DNA of 64,000 bases from the NCBI RefSeq assembly GCF_001684975.1, contig NZ_MAYH01000001.1:434001-498000 (forward strand), read 5' to 3'. Numbering within the stretch: position 1 is the first letter of the stretch; each line of letters opens with the position of its first letter. Shown here in pieces: positions 19,379 through 27,667 of this stretch. The translations under genes were made by a program, and so were the position numbers. Source of the DNA: Chryseobacterium artocarpi (lineage in GTDB: Bacteria; Bacteroidota; Bacteroidia; Flavobacteriales; Weeksellaceae). The notes below the pieces were generated by a model that saw only the letters and a program-made list of their open reading frames with translations, did not search any database and was not told the DNA's origin.

Positions 19379-21112
19379 ATGAATTACAAAACCCCTGGAG
19401 TTTACGTGGAGGAAGAAACTAAATTTCCACCTTCTGTAGCGCAAGTTGAAACGGCTATCCCTGCTTTTATCGGATATACAGCAGCTGGTCAGAAAAATAA
19501 GCCAATGAGAATCACTTCTATGTTGGAATATGAAGAATCTTTTGGAAAAGCAAACCCGGAAACCTTCGCTGTTGATTTCAAAGACGGTGTTGCTACTGCA
19601 ATGCAGACTAAGGTAAACGATTTTAAGATGTACTATGCTATGCAAATGTATTTTGCCAATGGTGGTGGTCCTTGTTATATTATTTCTGTAGGAGGTTATG
19701 ATGCTAAAGTAGCTGTAGAATCTACAACAAGCACTGAAACTTTATCATATGGTCTTGAATTGTTGAAAAAAGAAGATGAGCCAACACTTATTGTCTTTCC
19801 TGACCTTCAAGGTTTAGTTCCAGCTGAGGCTGATGTTGCTGCTGTTACAGCTGCTGCTAAACTTGCAGAAGCTAATAAGGATCTTGCTACACATGCAGAA
19901 GCTGCTGCAAAAACGGTGGCTGATGCAGCAAATATTGAAGCACCTACTACTGTAAAGGATGTTGTGGATGCTGTAGTTGCTAAGGCAAATACTTATGTGG
20001 TTACTGACGCGAATATTGCTAAACAAGTAGCTCAAGCTCAGGCAGCTCAAGCTGTTGTTAATGCTGTAAAAGTTGCTGCAACACCTTCGAATGCTACTGT
20101 TGGCGATGTTAAGATTGCTGCTTCAGCAGCTGCTTTTATCTATAATAAAAACCTGAAGACAGCTGAAACCGTAGCTAAAAATGCTGGTGATGTTAAAACT
20201 GAAGTTTTAGACAGAGCTGGTGATGCTGTTACTATTGATAAAGCATATTCTGTATACAATAAAGCTTTAGATCAGGCAGAATTATTAAAAGACAGGTTCG
20301 TTATTATGGATGTTCTTGGAGACGCTGCTGCTTTCAGAGATGGAGTAGTATCTACAGGCTTACAATACGGAGCAGCTTATTATCCGAAATTGAATACAGT
20401 TTTAAGCTATGATTTCAAAGAACTGGATGTTTTAGTAACAGGTGCAGGTGATGTTAGAACATTATCTGAATTGAAATCAAAAAACTCAGAGCTGTATAAC
20501 CAAGCTAAGAAAGCAATTGAATCTAAGCAAGTAATTTTAGCACCATCGTCAGCCATTGCAGGAATGTATGCTAAAGTTGACAGTACTTCCGGAGTATGGA
20601 AATCACCAGCCAATTTAGGTCTTAACCTAGTAGAATCACCTACTGTAAAGCTTTCAACAAAAGATCAGGATTTGCTTAATGTAGATCCGTCAACAGGAAA
20701 ATCTATTAACGCGATCAGAGCTTTTGCAGGAAAAGGAACATTAGTTTGGGGAGCAAGAACATTAGACGGAAACAGCAATGAATGGAGATACATCTCTGTA
20801 AGACGTTTATTCAACATGGTAGAAGAATCCGTGAAAAAAGCTACAGAACGTTTTGTTTTTGAACCCAATACAGCTAATACATGGGTTCGTGTACAATCAA
20901 TGATCGAAAATTTCCTTGATCAGCAATGGAGAGACGGAGCATTAGCAGGAAGCAAGCCGGAAGAAGCTTTTTATGTAAGCGTTGGTTTACACAAAACAAT
21001 GTCCGCTCAGGATATTTTAGAAGGAAGAATGAATATTGAGATTGGTATCGCTGCAGTACGCCCGGCTGAATTCATCGTATTACGTTTTTCTCACAAATTA
21101 CAGGAAGCATAA
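19379..21112 (+). CDS. eCIS sheath protein 2 (Ala-rich insertion)
   Basis: 577 residues. The N-terminal 140 and C-terminal 290 residues are close to those of the sheath gene at 21603, and the last 100 bases of the gene plus the intergenic DNA are almost identical to it. Residues about 146-287 (19814-20240) are an insertion of about 140 residues, nearly all Ala, Val, Lys, Asp and Thr, predicted helical, placed between LIVFPDLQGL and YSVYNKALDQAELL. The location differs from the insertion in sheath 1. The insertion probably decorates the outside of the sheath. A T-rich, low-complexity DNA stretch encodes it. Confidence 0.92.
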   Translation: MNYKTPGVYVEEETKFPPSVAQVETAIPAFIGYTAAGQKNKPMRITSMLEYEESFGKANPETFAVDFKDGVATAMQTKVNDFKMYYAMQMYFANGGGPCYIISVGGYDAKVAVESTTSTETLSYGLELLKKEDEPTLIVFPDLQGLVPAEADVAAVTAAAKLAEANKDLATHAEAAAKTVADAANIEAPTTVKDVVDAVVAKANTYVVTDANIAKQVAQAQAAQAVVNAVKVAATPSNATVGDVKIAASAAAFIYNKNLKTAETVAKNAGDVKTEVLDRAGDAVTIDKAYSVYNKALDQAELLKDRFVIMDVLGDAAAFRDGVVSTGLQYGAAYYPKLNTVLSYDFKELDVLVTGAGDVRTLSELKSKNSELYNQAKKAIESKQVILAPSSAIAGMYAKVDSTSGVWKSPANLGLNLVESPTVKLSTKDQDLLNVDPSTGKSINAIRAFAGKGTLVWGARTLDGNSNEWRYISVRRLFNMVEESVKKATERFVFEPNTANTWVRVQSMIENFLDQQWRDGALAGSKPEEAFYVSVGLHKTMSAQDILEGRMNIEIGIAAVRPAEFIVLRFSHKLQEA

Positions 21113-21147
21113 AATAAACTAAATAACAATTAAATATAAATAAAATT

Positions 21148-21579
21148 ATGAGTACATATCCATTAGTAAAGTTTGCCTTTGAAGTAGATTGGGGTGGAAC
21201 AAAAGTAGGATTCCAGGAAGTAACAGGCTTAAACCTTGAAGCAGCTGTAATTGAGTACAGACACGGTGCCAGCCCGGACTTTAATAAAATTAAATTACCT
21301 GGATTGAGAACTAGTTCTAACATTACTTTAAAGAGAGGAACTTTCAAAAAAGATAACGAATTCTTTGCTTGGTTCCAGACAATGCAGTCAAGTACAGTAG
21401 AGCGTAGATCCATTACAATCTCTCTTCTTGATGAAAATGGAGAGCCTGCAGTAACATGGAAAGTGAAAAATGCATTCCCGGTTAAATTACTATCAACAGA
21501 TCTGAAAGCTGAAGGTAATGAAGTAGCAGTGGAAACCTTAGAAATTGCCCACGAAGGGTTAACTATTGAAAATAACTAA
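21148..21579 (+). CDS. eCIS inner tube protein, copy 1 (Pvc1/Hcp-like)
   Basis: 143 residues of the T4-gp19-like tail tube family (MSTYPLVKFAFEVDWGGTKVGFQEVTGLN). The tube forms stacked hexamer rings inside the sheath and carries cargo. Only one residue (Lys versus Gln in TFKKDNEFF/TFQKDNEFF) differs from the copy at 22994, and the 36-base spacer before both is identical. The pair arose by tandem duplication of a sheath-tube unit and has been kept uniform. Confidence 0.93.
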   Translation: MSTYPLVKFAFEVDWGGTKVGFQEVTGLNLEAAVIEYRHGASPDFNKIKLPGLRTSSNITLKRGTFKKDNEFFAWFQTMQSSTVERRSITISLLDENGEPAVTWKVKNAFPVKLLSTDLKAEGNEVAVETLEIAHEGLTIENN

Positions 21580-21602
21580 CATTAACTTAAAAATTAAAAA
21601 AA

Positions 21603-22958
21603 ATGAATTACAAAACACCAGGAGTTTACGTAGAGGAACACGCAAAATTTCCACCATCAGTAGCACAAGTAGAAACAGCTATCCCAGCTTTTATTGGTTA
21701 CTCAGATAAAGGTCCAAAAAATGAACCGACAAGAATTTCTTCTATGTTGGAGTATGAAACAATTTTTGGAAAAGCAAATGAAGAAGCTTTCGAAATTACC
21801 ATTGAAGATACTTCTGTAAAAGCAAATGTAGTATTAAGTCCTTTCAAAATGTATTACGCTATGCAAATGTATTTTGCAAATGGCGGTGGACCATGTTATA
21901 TCGTTTCTGTTGGAAATCTGGAATCAGGTTTTCCATCAACGGTAAACCCGTCTGATTTGAAAGTAGGTCTTGCTACTTTGGAAAAAGAAGATGAGCCTAC
22001 TCTTATTGTTTTCCCAGAAGGAGAAGCATTAGGTAACGGTATTTACAGTATTTACGGTGATGCTTTAAGCCAGGCAGAATTATTAAAGGACAGATTTGTT
22101 ATCATGGATGTTGTGGGTGAAGGTCCTGACGCTGTTAAAAACTTTAGAACAGGTGTAGGAGCTGGACCAGGTGGAGAACATTTAAAATATGGAGCTGCAT
22201 ATCATCCAAAATTAGAAACTGTTTTAAGTTATAACTATAATGATAAGAAGGTAAAAGTTACTATTATTCTTCCATCATTTGCTGCAGGAAGCGGAGACGA
22301 AACATTCCTTTATGATTTAAAATCAAGCAACTCAGATTTATATAACCAAGCTAAAAAAGCAATTGAATCTGAGAGAGTTGTATTGATTCCTTCATCAGCA
22401 ATCGCAGGGGTGTATGCTAAAGTAGACAGTACTTCAGGAGTATGGAAAGCACCGGCTAACGTTGGACTTAGCTATGTAGTGGCACCTACAGAAAAAATCT
22501 CTAATGAAGATCAGAAAGCTCTTAATATTGATGCTGAATTTGGGAAATCTATTAATGCGATCAGAACTTTTGCAGGAAAAGGAACATTAGTTTGGGGAGC
22601 AAGAACATTAGACGGAAACAGCAATGAATGGAAATATGTATCTGTAAGACGTTTATTCAACATGGTGGAAGAATCCGTGAAAAAAGCTACAGAGCGTTTC
22701 GTTTTTGAACCAAATACAGCCAATACATGGGTTCGTGTACAGGCAATGATCGAAAACTTCCTTGATCAGCAATGGAGAGACGGAGCATTAGCAGGAAGCA
22801 AGCCGGAAGAAGCTTTTTACGTAAGCGTTGGTTTAAATAGAACAATGTCTGCTCAGGATATTTTAGAAGGAAGAATGAATATCGAAATTGGTATGGCTGC
22901 AGTACGTCCAGCTGAATTCATCGTATTACGTTTTTCTCACAAATTACAGGAAGCATAA
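21603..22958 (+). CDS. eCIS sheath protein 3 (minimal form)
   Basis: 451 residues, the shortest of the three sheaths and without the large insertions. It has the N-terminal linker MNYKTPGVYVEEHAKF, MYFANGGGPCYIVSVG, the central WGARTLDGNSNEWKYVSVRR and the C-terminal FSHKLQEA. It is probably the main contractile sheath subunit (Pvc2-like), because it lies between two identical tube genes and has only the conserved core. Its last 100 bases are nearly identical to those of the gene at 19379. Confidence 0.92.
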   Translation: MNYKTPGVYVEEHAKFPPSVAQVETAIPAFIGYSDKGPKNEPTRISSMLEYETIFGKANEEAFEITIEDTSVKANVVLSPFKMYYAMQMYFANGGGPCYIVSVGNLESGFPSTVNPSDLKVGLATLEKEDEPTLIVFPEGEALGNGIYSIYGDALSQAELLKDRFVIMDVVGEGPDAVKNFRTGVGAGPGGEHLKYGAAYHPKLETVLSYNYNDKKVKVTIILPSFAAGSGDETFLYDLKSSNSDLYNQAKKAIESERVVLIPSSAIAGVYAKVDSTSGVWKAPANVGLSYVVAPTEKISNEDQKALNIDAEFGKSINAIRTFAGKGTLVWGARTLDGNSNEWKYVSVRRLFNMVEESVKKATERFVFEPNTANTWVRVQAMIENFLDQQWRDGALAGSKPEEAFYVSVGLNRTMSAQDILEGRMNIEIGMAAVRPAEFIVLRFSHKLQEA

Positions 22959-22993
22959 AATAAACTAAATAACAATTAAATATAAATAAAATT

Positions 22994-23425
22994 ATGAGTA
23001 CATATCCATTAGTAAAGTTTGCCTTTGAAGTAGATTGGGGTGGAACAAAAGTAGGATTCCAGGAAGTAACCGGCTTAAACCTTGAAGCAGCTGTAATTGA
23101 GTACAGACACGGTGCCAGCCCGGATTTTAATAAGATTAAATTACCTGGATTGAGAACGAGTTCTAACATTACTTTAAAGAGAGGAACTTTCCAAAAAGAT
23201 AACGAGTTCTTTGCTTGGTTCCAGACAATGCAGTCAAGTACAGTAGAGCGTAGATCTATTACAATCTCTCTTCTTGATGAAAACGGAGAGCCTGCAGTAA
23301 CATGGAAAGTGAAAAATGCATTCCCGGTTAAATTATTGTCAACAGATCTGAAAGCTGAAGGTAATGAGGTAGCAGTGGAAACGCTAGAGATTGCTCACGA
23401 AGGATTAACTATTGAAAATAACTAA
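22994..23425 (+). CDS. eCIS inner tube protein, copy 2
   Basis: 143 residues, one substitution away from the tube protein at 21148. Same family and role. The start lies 1846 bases after that of copy 1, which gives the unit length of the sheath-tube duplication. The two bases between this stop and the next ATG show that the third tube gene is in the same transcript. Confidence 0.93.
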   Translation: MSTYPLVKFAFEVDWGGTKVGFQEVTGLNLEAAVIEYRHGASPDFNKIKLPGLRTSSNITLKRGTFQKDNEFFAWFQTMQSSTVERRSITISLLDENGEPAVTWKVKNAFPVKLLSTDLKAEGNEVAVETLEIAHEGLTIENN

Positions 23426-23427
23426 TC

Positions 23428-23895
23428 ATGGCAGTTTTATATCCTCCAACCAGTTTCTCTTTTATTGTTAACGGGATTTCAACAACAGAGGGTATTGACT
23501 CCAGATTTCAGTCTATATCTGGTTTATCAACAGAAATTGGAACTGAAGAATATGCCGAAGGAGGCGAAAACAGGTTTACACATCAGCTTCCTTTGAGACC
23601 TAAATATCCTAATCTAGTTCTTAAACGTGGGTTAATCGTAAGTTCCGGATTGATTAGCTGGTGCAGAAATGCTATGGAAAACTTTGAGTTTGAACCCAGA
23701 GATCTGATCATTACTTTATCAGGCGGCATTCAGTCTACAGCACCTTTAATGGTTTGGAACGTAGTAGGAGCTTACCCTGTAAAGTGGGAAGTGTCAGAAT
23801 TCAATGCAGAAGAAAGCAAACTGGCTATTGAAACAATAGAACTGAAATATAGATATTTCACAATACCCTCATCTTTAGCAAGCTTAGGCTTGTAA
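23428..23895 (+). CDS. eCIS tube-initiator-type protein (Pvc5-like)
   Basis: 155 residues of the same gp19-like fold but divergent from the other two: PTSFSFIVNG, FQSISGLSTEIG, LVLKRGLIVSSGLISWC, and a closing IELKYRYFTIPSSLASLGL. In PVC and Afp a divergent tube protein (Pvc5/Afp5) starts the tube on the baseplate hub, and this one is placed just before the hub genes. The role assignment within the family is by order and divergence. Confidence 0.88.
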   Translation: MAVLYPPTSFSFIVNGISTTEGIDSRFQSISGLSTEIGTEEYAEGGENRFTHQLPLRPKYPNLVLKRGLIVSSGLISWCRNAMENFEFEPRDLIITLSGGIQSTAPLMVWNVVGAYPVKWEVSEFNAEESKLAIETIELKYRYFTIPSSLASLGL

Positions 23896-24097
23896 TTTCT
23901 AAATCAAATCTAAGCACCTGAACGTGTGTTAGTTTAAAGATAACTTTTACCAACATCTTTTTTCATAAAAAAACAACCGATTGGTCTATACAAGAGACTG
24001 AACACACCCTTCATGTGCCTAGATTTTTTTAATATAAAATGTTAAATCATTGATTGTAAGTATTTTGTGTATTTATAATTGATTAAAAATAAACGAA

Positions 24098-24259
24098 ATG
24101 CCAATAGAAATAAAAGAGCTTCACATTAAAATAAATGTGGACGAAAAAGCAACAACAACGACAACTACTCAATCGGTGGATGAAGCTAAAATTATTCGAG
24201 CAGTGAGTGAAAGTGTAGAGCAGGCAGTAAATATTCAACAACGTAAAAAAGAAAGATAA
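24098..24259 (+). CDS. Small DUF5908-type eCIS protein (Pvc6-like)
   Basis: 53 residues (MPIEIKELHIKINV, a Thr run, then a charged helix ending QQRKKER). Proteins of this length and start are a constant small member of eCIS clusters between tube and LysM genes (DUF5908; Pvc6 position). The stop TAA overlaps the ATG of the next gene by one base, so translation is coupled. Role unknown. Confidence 0.85.
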   Translation: MPIEIKELHIKINVDEKATTTTTTQSVDEAKIIRAVSESVEQAVNIQQRKKER

Positions 24260-25005
24260 TGATAGATAAAATCAAGAAGTTAAGAATAACAGCTTATAAA
24301 GACTCTACATATGCATCAGATAAAAAAATAGGAAAATTCCCAAACGGCGCTGATAATCCTTTCTATGTTTTGATAAATCCGACTAGTTTTTCTATAAATC
24401 ATAAGATAGAATATAATAATCAGATACCAGTAGGTGGAACCACAGGCGAATCACAACACAGCAAATCACTACCCCCAAGTTTACAATTAGAATTTTTATT
24501 TGACGGAACAGGTGTTACAGAATTAAATTCTGGAAATACCTTAATAAACAAAATAAAAAATAAAAAACCTTTTGCAAAAACAGCGGTACTAGATCAAATA
24601 GCTAACTTTTATATAGCTACGGGAACTTATGATGGTAAAATTCATAAACCTTATAATGTTACTGTTAATTGGGGAGAATTTGAATATCAAGGTGTTCTTT
24701 CAGAGTTTACAATAGATTATAAGTTATTTAATAATGATGGAACTCCTTTAAGAGCCATTGGAAAAGCAACTTTTGTAGGGGCTGTTAGTCAGGAGCTTGA
24801 AGCAGCAAGGTTAAAAAAGAGCTCTCCGGATCTCACGCATAAAAGAACAGTACAAGACGGTGATACATTGCCTTTAATGACTGAAAGAATTTATGGAGAC
24901 TCTAAGTACTATCTGGAAGTAGCTAAAATAAATGGTCTTATCAATTTTAGACAGTTAAAACCAGGGCAGGAACTTTTCTTTCCACCTATAGAAAAAATAT
25001 CATAA
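24259..25005 (+). CDS. LysM-domain baseplate hub protein (Pvc7-like)
   Basis: 248 residues. The N-terminal part (FYVLINPTSFSINHKIEYNN, LQLEFLFDGTGV) belongs to the family of tail-hub adaptor proteins related to T4 gp53 and phage LysM proteins. The last 50 residues are a LysM-like module (VQDGDTLPLMTERIYGDSKYYLEVAKIN). In eCIS this protein (Pvc7/Afp7) links the spike hub to the tube or sheath initiator. It is followed one base later by the VgrG-like spike gene. Confidence 0.9.
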   Translation: MIDKIKKLRITAYKDSTYASDKKIGKFPNGADNPFYVLINPTSFSINHKIEYNNQIPVGGTTGESQHSKSLPPSLQLEFLFDGTGVTELNSGNTLINKIKNKKPFAKTAVLDQIANFYIATGTYDGKIHKPYNVTVNWGEFEYQGVLSEFTIDYKLFNNDGTPLRAIGKATFVGAVSQELEAARLKKSSPDLTHKRTVQDGDTLPLMTERIYGDSKYYLEVAKINGLINFRQLKPGQELFFPPIEKIS

Positions 25006-25006
25006 T

Positions 25007-26752
25007 ATGAACAATAGCGGATACATACAAACATCAAAAAATCCAGACTTAATAACTTTTAAAGTGATGTCCGGAGGTACAGAATTACCAGGCAAATATG
25101 GTGTGAAAAGCATTGTTGTAGAAAAAGAGGTCAACAGAATTCCTTACGCCCGCATTGTAATTTTAGATGGAAGTGCACCCGATCAAGACTTCAAATTAAG
25201 TAATGAAGATCTTTTAATTCCAGGAAAAGAAATCGAAATCACAGCAGGTTATCACTCTGAAGAAGAAACCATTTTTAAAGGAGTTGTTGTAAAGCATAAT
25301 ATAAAAGTGAGAAACGGTTCTTCCTACCTCATCATAGAATGTAGGGATAAGGCTGTGAAAATGACCTTAGGGAGAAAAAGCAAATACTTCTATGAAAGCA
25401 CAGATAGCGACGTAATTGAAGAATTGATCAGTAATAACGGACTTACTGCTGATGTAGAAGCTACTTCCAACTCACATAAAGAACTGGTTCAGTACAGAGC
25501 ATCCGATTGGGACTTCATGCTAACCAGAGCACAGGCAAATGGTAAACTTTGCTTCGTTGAAGACGGAACCATCAAAATTGCTAAACCCGATTTTAGTGGA
25601 GAAGCCGTAGAAACAGTGGTTTATGGATCATCAGTACATGAATTTGATGGGGAAATTGACGCCAGAGACCAGTTTAATAAGATTACAGCCAAAACATGGA
25701 GCTATACAGATCAGGAGCTGACAGAAGTAGAAGCTAAGGATCCTGCAATCAAGCTCAATGGAGATCTTTCATCAGGCGATTTAGCAGATGTCTTTGGAAT
25801 AGAAGATTTACAACTTAGACATGGCGGAAATCTTACTCAAAGCGAATTACAGGAATGGGGAGATGCTAAAGCAACCTTCCAACAGCTGGCAAAAACACGA
25901 GGAAGAGTAAAATTCCAGGGAATTCCATCTGTAAAACCAGGAGTTTCATTGACATTGCAAGGAGTAGGAAACCGATTCAACGGGAAAATATACGTAACAG
26001 GCGCCCGTCACGAAATAGCGGATGGAAATTGGCTTGTAGATGCTCAGTTTGGGCTTTCTCCAACATGGTTTTCAGAAACTTATGACGTAAGTGAAATGCC
26101 AGGTTCAGGAATTATTCCGGCAATAAGCGGATTACACGTAGGAAAAGTCTCTCAGTTAGAATCAGATCCGGACGGCGAAGATAGAATTCTGGTACAGATC
26201 CCGATCATTAATAATGAAGAAGAAGGAATCTGGGCACGTGTAGCTACACTTGATGCAGGAGAAAACAGAGGATCATTCTTCAGACCGGAAATCGGAGACG
26301 AGGTCATTATCGGATTCATTAATGATGATCCCAATGATGCCGTTGTACTCGGAATGTTAAACAGCAGTACAAAACCAGCTCCCATTGTAGCCTCTGATGA
26401 TAATCATGAAAAAGGATTTGTCACCAGAAGTGAAATGAAAATGATCTTTAATGACGACAAAATTTCATACACCCTTGAAACACCAAAAGGCAAAAAAGTG
26501 ATCTTGGACGAAGATGCTGATGTTATTAAAATTGAAGATGAACACTCTAATATTCTTACTCTCAACAAAGACGGTATTAGTATGGAAAGTGGAAAAGACA
26601 TCAAGATCAAAGCAAAAGGTAACATTAATATGGAAGGAAAGAATATTAATGTAAAGGCTAGCGCTCAGCTAAAAGCCGAAGGAAGTTCCGGTACAGAGCT
26701 TAAATCCGGAGCTGTAACAGTAGTAAAAGGATCACAAGTTAAAATCAATTAA
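25007..26752 (+). CDS. VgrG/gp27-gp5-like central spike protein (Pvc8-like)
   Basis: 581 residues. The N-terminal 330 residues are the gp27-like hub (GVKSIVVEKEVNRIPYARIV, YRASDWDFMLTRAQANG). An OB-fold of the gp5/VgrG type lies at about 375-470 (VGKVSQLESDPDGEDRILVQ, EGIWARVATLDAGENRG, FFRPEIGDEVIIGF). The last 100 residues are a repetitive beta-helix needle (KDIKIKAKGNINMEGKNINV). It trimerises into the spike under the tube. It lacks any fused effector domain. The PAAR tip gene follows five bases later. Confidence 0.95.
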   Translation: MNNSGYIQTSKNPDLITFKVMSGGTELPGKYGVKSIVVEKEVNRIPYARIVILDGSAPDQDFKLSNEDLLIPGKEIEITAGYHSEEETIFKGVVVKHNIKVRNGSSYLIIECRDKAVKMTLGRKSKYFYESTDSDVIEELISNNGLTADVEATSNSHKELVQYRASDWDFMLTRAQANGKLCFVEDGTIKIAKPDFSGEAVETVVYGSSVHEFDGEIDARDQFNKITAKTWSYTDQELTEVEAKDPAIKLNGDLSSGDLADVFGIEDLQLRHGGNLTQSELQEWGDAKATFQQLAKTRGRVKFQGIPSVKPGVSLTLQGVGNRFNGKIYVTGARHEIADGNWLVDAQFGLSPTWFSETYDVSEMPGSGIIPAISGLHVGKVSQLESDPDGEDRILVQIPIINNEEEGIWARVATLDAGENRGSFFRPEIGDEVIIGFINDDPNDAVVLGMLNSSTKPAPIVASDDNHEKGFVTRSEMKMIFNDDKISYTLETPKGKKVILDEDADVIKIEDEHSNILTLNKDGISMESGKDIKIKAKGNINMEGKNINVKASAQLKAEGSSGTELKSGAVTVVKGSQVKIN

Positions 26753-26757
26753 TCATT

Positions 26758-27048
26758 ATGAAACCAGCAGCAAGAATTACAGATATGCACACTTGTCCCA
26801 TGGTGACGGGAAATGTTCCCCATGTAGGCGGTCCTATCATTCCGGCGGGAGAGCCTACTGTACTTATTGGCGGAATGCCGGCAGCAAGAGTAGGAGATAA
26901 AGCAATGTGCACAGGTCCTATGGATACTATTGCATCAGGCTCTTCAAGTGTGTTGATAGGTGGTAAACCAGCCGCAAGAATGGGAGATTCTACCGCTCAT
27001 GGAGGAGTAATAACCGCTGGAGAAGCTACTGTTTTAATAGGCGGATAA
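26758..27048 (+). CDS. PAAR-repeat spike tip protein (Pvc10-like)
   Basis: 96 residues. Two PAAR motifs (GGMPAARVGD and GGKPAARMGD) with His and Cys residues suited to bind zinc (MHTC near residue 11-13, MC near 50, AHGG near 82). PAAR proteins form a conical tip on the VgrG trimer and pierce the target. The short length means that no effector is fused to it. Confidence 0.95.
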   Translation: MKPAARITDMHTCPMVTGNVPHVGGPIIPAGEPTVLIGGMPAARVGDKAMCTGPMDTIASGSSSVLIGGKPAARMGDSTAHGGVITAGEATVLIGG

Positions 27049-27167
27049 TACCGAAAAATTATCCGGCTACAATTACAATGTAAAACATCAATAACAATAC
27101 GGTTAAAATAACCAAAAAATCTATGCAGCAGATGCAAGATGTTAACATTAAATATAACAAATAACGT

Positions 27168-27578
27168 ATGAAAATAAATACAGATTTTTTAGGAACAGGC
27201 TGGAGTTTTCCACCTGAGTTTAACGAGACTGAAGGAAAACTGGCAATGACCACAGATGTAGAAGACATCAATAATAGCCTTATGATTTTACTGTCAACAC
27301 GTCCGGGTGAACGGGTAATGTTTCCAAACTACGGATGTGATCTGCATGAAATGCTCTTTAAACCTCTGGACTTAACGCTGATTACCCAAATGAAAGGAAT
27401 CATCGAGCGTGCTATTTTATATCATGAACCCAGAATTAATATTCTAAGTATTGAAATCAATACCCAGGAAGAACTTCAGGGAGAAGTTTTGATAGAAGTT
27501 GACTACGAAGTAAGAAATACTAATACAAGAAGCAATATGGTTTTCCCTTTTTACAAAGGAGAAGCTACCGAAATATAA
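27168..27578 (+). CDS. gp25-like baseplate wedge protein (Pvc9-like)
   Basis: 136 residues of the GPW/gp25 family: FPPEFNETEGKLAMTTDVEDINNSLMILLSTRPGERVM with the conserved PGER motif and a second half FKPLDLTLITQMKGIIERAI. gp25 nucleates sheath assembly at the baseplate. It lies between the tip and the large baseplate subunits. Confidence 0.95.
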   Translation: MKINTDFLGTGWSFPPEFNETEGKLAMTTDVEDINNSLMILLSTRPGERVMFPNYGCDLHEMLFKPLDLTLITQMKGIIERAILYHEPRINILSIEINTQEELQGEVLIEVDYEVRNTNTRSNMVFPFYKGEATEI

Positions 27579-27667
27579 TGAATTACGGGATGTCTGTAGC
27601 CATTTTGAATACTACCAAACACTACACTAAGTATTGCATCTGACCATAGAAAGATAAATATAAACAA

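Noticed and set aside
25007..27048. Interpretation as a type VI secretion system
   Set aside because: No TssJ/L/M membrane complex, ClpV or TssB/C pair; sheath is of single-chain eCIS type and the ATPase is Pvc15-like.
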